Below, one piece after another: positions 57,180-64,000 of a DNA stretch of 64,000 nt. A program made the position numbers and the translations under genes. Source of the stretch: Diphasiastrum complanatum (lineage: Eukaryota > Streptophyta > Lycopodiopsida > Lycopodiales > Lycopodiaceae); the NCBI GenBank assembly GCA_029204225.1, contig CM055109.1, positions 36,342,496-36,406,495 of the forward strand. The letters are read 5' to 3'. Position 1 is the stretch's first letter. Every line of letters begins with the position of its first letter. The notes under the pieces are model-generated. The model saw only the letters and a list, made by a program, of their open reading frames with translations, was not told where the DNA came from and ran no database searches.

Positions 57180-57926
57180 GTCTCATTGAAAGATCCCCAG
57201 TGGGGAAAGGGCCCACACTCCCCTTACGTGAGTGATTAGGGTAACGCCACTTCCAATCCCAGGGGGGCGTCCTAATCACTCCATACTCCCTGGTCAATGA
57301 GAGTTTTTCAAGTTCTCAAAGGTATGATTGTAGAGAGATTGTGATCACCCTTGATTGCTAGTAACCACTATTCAAATTCTTTGTCTAGAGAGGAACGCTA
57401 GATGTTTTTCTTTGACGACGCTAATTGTTACGACCATATTCAGCTAAGGACATGGAATATTCCTAATATGGTAGACCGACTCTATAGAGTTTGAGATTAT
57501 TGGTCACGCCTAGATTTAATTCCACGTCGAGGCCTGTTTGTGACTAATAACCTTGAGAGGACCTAGACACTCTAATTGAGACATATGGAGTAGTGCATGT
57601 ATATGGAGTAGTGCATGTATGTGCGATAGATATAGGCAAGAGGACTGCATGAAGATATGTGATCTATTTATAGTTGGACTGCATGGAGATTGCATGAGTT
57701 CATGAACAAAAAACTACTCTCTATATATTGGGGTAGGGATTCTCATGTCGACAACTTGGGGGTTAGGTCACCAGTAGTTGCACTCTTCTCCTCTTGCTAT
57801 CACATGACATGGCTTGGGGGCTAGATCCAGGATTGATCTAGATTTGGTGGGGTCGTTTTGCCCAATAGTGTCTCCTGTTGTGTTTTCCTATCCTCATCTA
57901 AGGGGTTTTTCGTAGTGGTCTTTACA
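57180..57926 (+). repeat. LTR of Copia-F, left end uncertain
   Basis: Ends GTCTTTACA at 57926 before a PBS-like TTGATATCAAAGCTCG. A TATA box CTCTATATATTGGGG lies at about 57719. A stable hairpin occurs at 57231-57280: AGTGATTAGG pairs with CCTAATCACT, plus an inner CGCC/GGCG. Confidence 0.55.
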
Positions 57927-57942
57927 TTGATATCAAAGCTCG
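57927..57942 (+). other. Degenerate primer binding site
   Basis: TTGATATCAAAGCTCG resembles TGGTATCAGAGCTC with G-to-A changes at two places, next to an LTR terminus. Confidence 0.5.
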
Positions 57943-57947
57943 CTAAG

Positions 57948-58990
57948 ATGCAGTCTTGGATGGGATTGGAAATGAGTTCTACATTGAATTGGAAGATAGA
58001 AGCGCTTGGATTTACATCCCGGTTGGAGTGCTATTTTTCTCAAGGAGATTATGGAGTTGGATTCATTAATCTCATTCAATCTAACTCAAAGCATCAACTA
58101 CTCAATTCGACATACTTCTACCGTATCTAATGTCAATCTCAAGATGCATGTGCAATTGAAGTTGCAAGTTGTTTCTTGAAACTTTTATCTTCTATAAATT
58201 TTACACTTTCCAATGTACTTTAAGTTCCTAATCTCACAAAGAGTGTGATTAGTGTAGTAAAGTTGTTATATGATGGTTTTGAAGTGGATTTCAATGTCAA
58301 TAGTGGTTTCATAAAGAAAGAAGATAAAATCCTTGCATGTGGATCTAGATATGGAGGCATTTTCAAGCTAGATGTGCATGAGAATGCAAGTACTTGTGAT
58401 TTTGCATTAAAGACTTGTGTTTCCAAGAGGAAGTATGGCATAGGAGATTGCATGTTTCCAATTTCAGATCTATGTCTATTATCGTCAAGAAGATCAAGGC
58501 AAGAGTGGCTTATGCTATGGCAAAATCACTTATGGATCCATATTTGATGTCTTCTACCAAGACAAAACATCCTAATATGGAGTTGGAACATTCGGATGTT
58601 CATCTTTCTTTATCAATAAGCAAGGAAAGTGTTTCTTGCCTTGCATGTACTATTGATGGTTCCACAAGTTACATTTGGCTATGTCTTGTCTCTTCAAGTT
58701 TTATGGTGCATGTTTATTTTCCATCATGCAAAGCTTTTTGAAGTTATGGAGCTAATGGAAGGAGTGCACAATATGGAGTCTTGTTCAATGATAAGCCTAA
58801 GGTTGTGTACCTTAGTGTTCTTGAAGATTATTGCTTTGCATGTGAATTCTTGAAAGGAATGAAGGATGGAGATCCAAGCTTATGGATCATGGCTGGATGC
58901 TTATCCACCAAGGAAGGCTACATAGCCTTTACACTCTCTATCTTGAAGATGTTTGAGTATGGAAGTTGTTGATTTTGAAGATCTATTTTC
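57948..58990 (+). pseudogene. Copia-F protease, pre-integrase and integrase scraps
   Basis: LSNVL and VPNLTKSVISVVKLLYDG (about 58210) parallel VLFVPKLTKNLISVGQLFDS in Copia-E. GGIFKLDVHENASTC and VWHRRLHVSNFRSMSIIVKK (about 58424; the second His of the finger is kept as LHV) follow. ELEHSDVHLS (about 58581) is the first catalytic Asp; the rest of the core is deleted. KPKVVYLSVL (about 58793) and the GMKDGDPSLW stretch match the integrase C-terminal KPKAEHLRVF. Frameshifts throughout. A small N-terminal frame at 57950 (MQSWMGLEMSSTLNWKIEAL) is where gag should start and is unrecognisable. Confidence 0.75.
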
Positions 58991-59390
58991 TATCTTGGAA
59001 GGGGCTGAGAGCACATCATTTTATGATGCATCACAAGCCATAGCTATGGTGAGTAATCATGTTGTGATGGGGTCGAGGTTTGAGGAGTATCCTCAACATG
59101 CAAATCTGAGGAGATCTTCAATATTGTACAAGGCCGAGTCCTTGTGGTTCTTATTTCATGGAAAAGAAAGGATAAGTAAAGGTGGTATTCATTCTATTCT
59201 ACTCACCTATGGTTCTCTTTCTTTAGTTGATGTAATATCTTGCTTAGTTGAGAATTGTTTATCTCAAAGATCAAGTAAGATCATTCTAGATTTGAATGAA
59301 TTCTTTAGTTTGGAATTAATTCTTGTCATAGGTGACTTGATTATGTTTCCAAAACATCTAGAAAGCAAGATATTATATCATCATTTGTAA
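58953..59390 (+). CDS. Unassigned ORF (145 codons)
   Basis: Starts MSMEVVDFEDLFSILEG and ends at 59390. No domain recognised; it follows integrase scraps in the place of RT. Ser/Leu-rich with two hydrophobic stretches. It may be decayed pol or the non-standard tail seen in related elements; it could equally be chance. Confidence 0.25.
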   Translation: MSMEVVDFEDLFSILEGAESTSFYDASQAIAMVSNHVVMGSRFEEYPQHANLRRSSILYKAESLWFLFHGKERISKGGIHSILLTYGSLSLVDVISCLVENCLSQRSSKIILDLNEFFSLELILVIGDLIMFPKHLESKILYHHL

Positions 59391-59516
59391 ACTCGTCCTA
59401 TTCTACAAGGATATGTGCTCAATTCACATACCTTGGATATGTACAAAGCATTTACATGGGTAGGACCCCCAAACATCAACGAACATAAGATAGATATGTT
59501 TTACAATTTTTTCACA
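59391..59516 (-). repeat. LTR start (minus strand)
   Basis: On the minus strand the purine tract TTTTAAGGAGGAG is followed by TGTGAAAAAATTGTAAAAC at 59516, close to the Copia-A LTR start TGTGAAAATTG. The extent to the left is unclear. Confidence 0.6.
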
Positions 59517-59529
59517 CTCCTCCTTAAAA

Positions 59530-60076
59530 TATATCTATCTGTTGTTGATGAAGATCCTTTGTGTGTGGATTTTTTGCTTTGAATTTGAATTGAAGATGAA
59601 CAAAGAATCCATCATAGCAGCACCCTTACCATAACCAAGATAAGATCTCTTTGATGGAAATATTTTACCAGTCCCACCAAACTACCACTATGCCAATATG
59701 CCTTCTCCATGCCTGATATAGATTCTGGGTTTGCAAGGATCCTTTGCATGAAGTGGTTGTACAACAATCTGAAAAATCCGAGGCTTCAAAGCCTTATCAT
59801 GATCACAAAGATCATAGATATAAAGATGAAAACATGAGCTATAATCAAGATTAAGCATACTAGCTTTACTAGTCCAATCATTATGAACTTTGTCCACAAA
59901 GGATCTAACTTGATCTTATTGAGGCTAAATACTTTCTTGAGGGTGTAAGTGTCCTCACTGGATGCTTCACTTAACCTCACAAGAAGTTTACAACATGCCT
60001 CGTCACATGAAATAACATATTTTTCAACATGTTTGAGCTTGTTCTTCATCCTGCTCTTATCAAATTCCAATGACAT
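59530..60076 (-). pseudogene. Unassigned tail ORF next to polypurine tract (minus strand)
   Basis: The frame 60076-59786 reads MSLEFDKSRMKNKLKHVEKY and ACCKLLVRLSEASSEDTYTL, ending in a hydrophobic stretch. A second frame ends at 59688. The block ACCKLLVRLSEAS is similar to ASCKLLLRISETS at 29098 (plus strand), which also precedes a polypurine tract. Function unknown. Confidence 0.45.
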
Positions 60077-60365
60077 GCAGAAAGTCTAGTTGGTCTAGTA
60101 TGACATGCAATGATGTTGACAACGTCTAGTTTGACATGCATATAGAATTTCACATGGAATTGGTCAAATATGACCTAGTAGAAACTCGAGCTATAATAAA
60201 TGCATTGTGTCCTAAGTTTACATTGAGACATGCAAGACATGTACTAGTTCTCAACCATATCAAACTGACAACTCATGCTCGTGCAAACGGGATGAGTATT
60301 CCACACCACTAGAAAATCCAGCACAACTAGCCATCCAAGATGGTTATGCTATTGCCACAGGACCC
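60077..60365. other. Gene-free junction before Gypsy-2b
   Basis: A short tandem repeat, GTCTAGT(T/A)TGACATGCA, at 60097-60140, and a piece CTAGTAGAAACTCGAGCTA resembling the Copia-E LTR (49799). No gene. Confidence 0.35.
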
Positions 60366-60776
60366 ATGAGCAACCGTTGTTTTATTTGTGGCAAAACTGG
60401 TCACTTCATGGTTGACTGTAAAGTTAAGAACCGATACCATGCGGAGTGTCCAGACTGTGTTCGCAAACACAGTTTCAAAGATTGTCCTAAACAACCTAAC
60501 AGGATCCTTCCAGCACGTCATATATCATCTGAACCTGTTAGAGTTCTCACTAGAGCACAATGCCAACGCCAACACCAAGAACAACAGCAACACAATGCTA
60601 AATCAGCTGAGCCACGTGGAAGCCACTTGACAACTTTCACATTACCCAAAGACTACCCAGATCCAAACGTGGAACAAAGGCAGTACAATGAGTTTCGAGA
60701 TGAGTTTTTGCAAGGGGAAGAACATACGGAAAGTCTGTTATTCATTCAGATCCCTGAAAAAGAGCAATCTCTATAG
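60366..60776 (+). pseudogene. Gypsy-2b gag C-terminal part with two zinc knuckles
   Basis: MSNRCFICGKTGHFMVDC (first CCHC, about 60378-60420) and CPDCVRKHSFKDC (second, about 60447-60486), then the LTRAQCQRQ landmark and a Gln-rich spacer, and YNEFRDEFLQGEE, parallel to IKLRDEFQKQLRD of Gypsy-2a. The frame ends in a TAG at 60774. The N-terminal gag is missing upstream. Nucleocapsid knuckles bind the element RNA. Confidence 0.88.
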
Positions 60777-60946
60777 GGACTTGAAGTATTTCTTACCTCC
60801 TGCAAGCTCAACTCACCATGCCATTCCATAGCATGATAAAATCTTTCACCGGGCTTCAGCGCTATATCCATCATAGTTTTCAGCTGCCTACTATTCCTGA
60901 CGACCAGCGGAAAACATAAGAGATTCCTAAAATTTTTCAGATTCCT

Positions 60947-61732
60947 ATGAATTTGTTGAATATAGGTGTTGCTAAGGAGACTAGCATCATCTTGCCTCTG
61001 TCCTATAATGACTATCCCGCAGTATCCGCTATCCTTGATAGCGGATCAGGCGTCAATATAATGACTTTGTCATTGGCAAAGTCATGGGGCTTCCATACCC
61101 TCGATCAACCACGATACAAACTTCGCATGGCTGATCAACGCGTTATTGACCCTGCTGGTCATTTATCAAATATTAATGTTCAAATAGCAGGTGTCAAATT
61201 TGTAATCAATTGTGTCATCTTAGACTTACCAGAAGATGCAAATACTTATAAACTCCTTCTTGGTACACCCTGGCTCCAGATGGCAAGTGTTGTCCAAGAT
61301 TGGAAGCATAGCAAAATTACCTTTGGCAATCATCACAAACGAGCCACTGTTGACTCAACTGGCCATGTCAAGCCCGCTAAAGTATATGATGATTGGTCAT
61401 CAACAACTTATGACGAATCAAATAGTGTCCTGATCCAACCAAAAGGCCACTATACAAGATCCACGGACATAATAAATTGGGGTCAAGCACTAGCCATTGT
61501 GGACTGTGTTGATTCCAATCGATGTCGTATCGAAACCGCTGCAGAAGATGTGGATATTCTATCGTCTTCTACAGACATTGATACACTCATCATCCCACTT
61601 ATGATGATTGACCCGATTCCTATTGCTTGGTGCCCAGGAGAACCTAGCATCTCTACCGCCCATGTTTCGGAAGAAGGTATTCTTTCCATGGATGAGTTGA
61701 AATCACAGGTGAACATGTACTCCTTTATCTAG
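60947..61732 (+). CDS. Gypsy-2b aspartic protease domain
   Basis: 261 open codons. VSAILDSGSGVNIM (about 61025) has an intact catalytic DSG; VIDPAGHLSNINVQIAGVKF and YKLLLGTPWLQMA (about 61246) complete the retropepsin fold. The C-terminal 100 residues are the linker (INWGQALAIVDCVD) also seen in Gypsy-2a at 13220. The ATG at 60947 is only the first Met after upstream stops. Protease would cleave the Gag-Pol precursor; here it is cut off from gag by stops at 60774 and after. Confidence 0.85.
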   Translation: MNLLNIGVAKETSIILPLSYNDYPAVSAILDSGSGVNIMTLSLAKSWGFHTLDQPRYKLRMADQRVIDPAGHLSNINVQIAGVKFVINCVILDLPEDANTYKLLLGTPWLQMASVVQDWKHSKITFGNHHKRATVDSTGHVKPAKVYDDWSSTTYDESNSVLIQPKGHYTRSTDIINWGQALAIVDCVDSNRCRIETAAEDVDILSSSTDIDTLIIPLMMIDPIPIAWCPGEPSISTAHVSEEGILSMDELKSQVNMYSFI

Positions 61733-62105
61733 ATGTCCAACGTTATCTGCCAAAATCAATTCCTCAGGAGATCAAGTCACCAGGGTTGTTGGCTCACGTC
61801 CAACTGACTTCCAAAGTACCCAACACACAAGCACATAGGTCCAAGCCCAAAATATACACATGGGACGTGTATCCAGACGAAGTCTGGGATACAATCGATG
61901 ACAACATAATAAGTGAGACAACAACACCGCCCACTCAAAAACCTCAAAAACCTCGGTTACAAAAAATAAAATTATTGATACAAAATTAACCGAGCGTGAA
62001 AAACAAATGCGTGAGAAGCTACATCAGCCGATTAAGCCTCTGTCTAAGGAGACAGAAACCAAACAATCAGACCAAGCATCCACGTCCGATAGTACCTCCA
62101 CTTAG
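61733..62105 (+). pseudogene. Gypsy-2b linker between protease and RT
   Basis: Short open pieces (QLTSKVPNTQ, TPPTQKPQKPRLQ) of a Pro/Lys/Thr-rich linker with stops and frame changes; a TAG at 62103-62105 precedes the RT frame. Confidence 0.55.
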
Positions 62106-63872
62106 ATGATTCCCAAAGTTCCAGACAACTTTGTGGAACCACCTTTTGATCTCCCAAGGAAGTTTAAAGATTTCACACTGGGTGACATTGTTATTCAGAT
62201 ACCACAGCCGCATCGGGAACCTACACCAAGTTCCAACTCCTTTGAAGGACCAGCTAAAACGATTCCGTTCAACCTTAAAGATCTTGACGAGGAGATACAT
62301 CGAATAGTTCATGTTGGTGCACACCTTTCATCAGCACAACTTTTTGATCTAGAAACTTTACTTCGCAAATACAGGGATGTATTTGCATGAAACTATACAG
62401 AAATGAAAGGAATTTCGTCTGAAGTAGCAGTCCATACAATTCCTTTAGAAGACAACACTAAGCCTCTTAGGGCTAGACCTTATAGATGTAACCATGTCTA
62501 TCGCGAACAAATCAATGAAGATATTAAGAAATTGCTGGATGCTGGCTTCATTTATGAAGTCCAACATACTGATTGGGTATCACCCATTGTGGTTGTACTC
62601 AAGAAAAACAGCAAACTTTGTATCTGTGTTGATCTCAAAAACTTTAATGCGGTTACGAAGAAAGACCATTTTCTCTTGTCTTTAATGACCTAAATCTTGA
62701 AGGAAATGGCAGGAGCTGAAGCTTTCAGCTTCTTGGATGGATTCAGCGATAATTTTCTTGTTCAAATAGCCCCTAAAGATAAACATAAAACGGCCTTTGC
62801 AATAGAAAATGGGATTTATGCTTATAATGTTATGCCTTTTGGCTTATGCAACGCCCCTTCAACGTTTCAGAGAGTCATGCAACTGGCCTTCCAAAACTCG
62901 TTACACTGGATTGTCAAGATTTATCTCGACGATCTGGGTGTACATTCATCAGCGGCTACGGACCTTGATGCACTGGAGAAAATTTTTATTTGCTGCCGTA
63001 GATTTGGAATTTCACTTAACCCTGATTAGTGTCAAATCTGGGTCACCCATGGGGTAGTACTCGGACATATAATTTCAAAGGACGGTATTTCTACCGACCC
63101 TTCAAAAATCAAGGTAGTAGTTGAAATGCCCTTACTTGCAATAGTGAAGGAAGTTTACATTTTTCTCGGTCACACTATTTATTATTGCATTTTTATAATC
63201 GATTATGTCGGCAAGGCACGACTCATTTATTTAGTTGTGGTAGACCCTCGATGGACCGAAGAACGCATTAAAGCCTTTGAGGAGTTGAAAACTGCCCTTA
63301 CCGCGACATCCATACTCCGTTCGCCAGACTACACGAAAGAGTTCCATGTGCATATTGATGTCAGTAAGTATGCCATTGGAGGTCTTCTTGCACAGCTAGA
63401 CGAGTATGGCAAAGATTTCCCAATACATTTCTTGAGCAAGCAACTGGTGCCTGCTGAAGTAAACTATACCACAACCGAACGAGAAGCATTGGCAATGGTC
63501 TATGTTGTTCAACCACTACGACATTACTTACTAGGCCAAACCTTTGCTTTCTACACCGACCATCAAGCCCTGTTATATATTGTTAATAAATCCTGTAAAA
63601 TGGGACGTATAGCTCGATGGCTGTTGATATTAGAGGAATTTAATTTTTGCGTAGTCGTTCGAAAAGGAACCCAATGTTTTATGGCGGATCACCTTTCCCG
63701 GCTCCCTAATGCTGAAAAAGCAACTGCATTAGTCAACAATGATCTTCTTGATGCATGTCTTTTTCAAATTGATGCTACACCCTTATGGGCTGAGGAGATC
63801 ACTCAGTTCCTAACAACAAACAGACTCAAAGAAGGCCTGAAAACGGCTGCAAAAAGAATTTTTTTTACTTAA
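62106..63872 (+). pseudogene. Gypsy-2b reverse transcriptase and RNase H, one frame with three stops
   Basis: One reading frame runs from 62106 to 63872, broken only by TGA 62388-62390 (Trp expected), TAA 62691-62693 (Gln expected) and TAG 63027-63029. RT: RARPYRCNHVYREQINED, ICVDLKNFNAVTKKDHF, FLDGFSDNFLVQIAPKDKHK, FGLCNAPSTFQRVMQLAF and catalytic IYLDDLGVHS (about 62920), intact. RNase H: HVHIDVSKYAIGGLLAQ, YTTTEREALAMVYVV and FYTDHQALLYIVNK keep the Asp-Glu-Asp. MADHLSRLPN closes RNase H. The RT is the non-chromovirus type. A T-run at about 63858 shifts the frame into the integrase linker. Confidence 0.92.
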
Positions 63873-64000
63873 AGCGACACCCTTTCAGCTAATAGCTGGA
63901 CAACTTTACAAAAGGGACGTTGACGGTATTATCCGACGATGCACTTATGAATCTGAGATACGACCTATCATATCTTAGGCTCATGAGGGCATTGGCGGCA
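63873..64000 (+). pseudogene. Gypsy-2b integrase N-terminus, cut by window end
   Basis: In the shifted frame: PFQLIAGQLYKRDVDGIIRR and CTYESEIRPII, a stop at 63976-63978, then AHEGIGG, the H of the integrase zinc finger. The rest lies outside the window. Confidence 0.8.

Overview
This is repeat-dominated nuclear DNA from a land plant with a large genome. The evidence is wall-to-wall Ty1/copia and Ty3/gypsy LTR retrotransposons in several degrees of decay, TGGTATCAGAGC-type primer binding sites (initiator tRNA-Met primed), and a plant-type tRNA-Arg(UCG). A gymnosperm or fern would fit the mixture of old, nested, heavily mutated copies, but species cannot be read from the sequence. I recognise no intact host protein-coding gene. 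The only gene that looks functional is the tRNA-Arg at 47859-47932.

Layout. 1-7114: LTR fragments and Copia-A, an element with gag and protease but no integrase, RT or RNase H; about 1.9 kb of unassigned, almost stop-free ORFs lies between the end of its pre-integrase linker and the 3' LTR. 7115-8780: a copia 3' end, then a 250-bp inverted repeat around a gypsy gag/integrase scrap. 8782-11548: Gypsy-1a (chromovirus type) pol, broken. 11830-15128: Gypsy-2a (non-chromovirus type) gag-PR-RT, broken. 15300-18000: a minus-strand element of 'family T' (LTR begins TGTTAGC) split by a copia end plus LTR. 18000-20960: unassigned sequence passing into two blocks of short-word repeats. 20968-24260: a T-type LTR, Copia-B, and an inverted LTR. 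24260-28575: Gypsy-1b (minus) with a solo LTR inserted in its integrase. 28585-33047: a copia fragment with a non-standard tail, then Copia-C (minus). 33060-38085: an LTR plus gag of another copia, then a T-family 3' end holding a complete gag-only mini-element with 5-bp target duplications. 38086-41868: Gypsy-3 (minus), internally deleted. 41870-46480: Copia-D (minus), with an integrase-to-gag junction. 46504-46644: microsatellites. 47859-47932: tRNA-Arg. 49679-55245: Copia-E, the best-preserved copia. 57180-60080: copia scraps. 60366-64000: Gypsy-2b, the best-preserved gypsy, which runs off the window.

How it fits together. Each autonomous element would encode Gag, protease, integrase and RT/RNase H; no copy here is complete and open. 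Two kinds of derivative stand out: elements that keep gag but have lost the enzymes and would depend on partners (Copia-A and the mini-element at 35063-37701), and families with unexplained ORFs next to the 3' polypurine tract (family T; the tails at 29090-29250 and 59786-60076). Many LTRs and leaders of otherwise different families share the palindrome CACACGTGTG.
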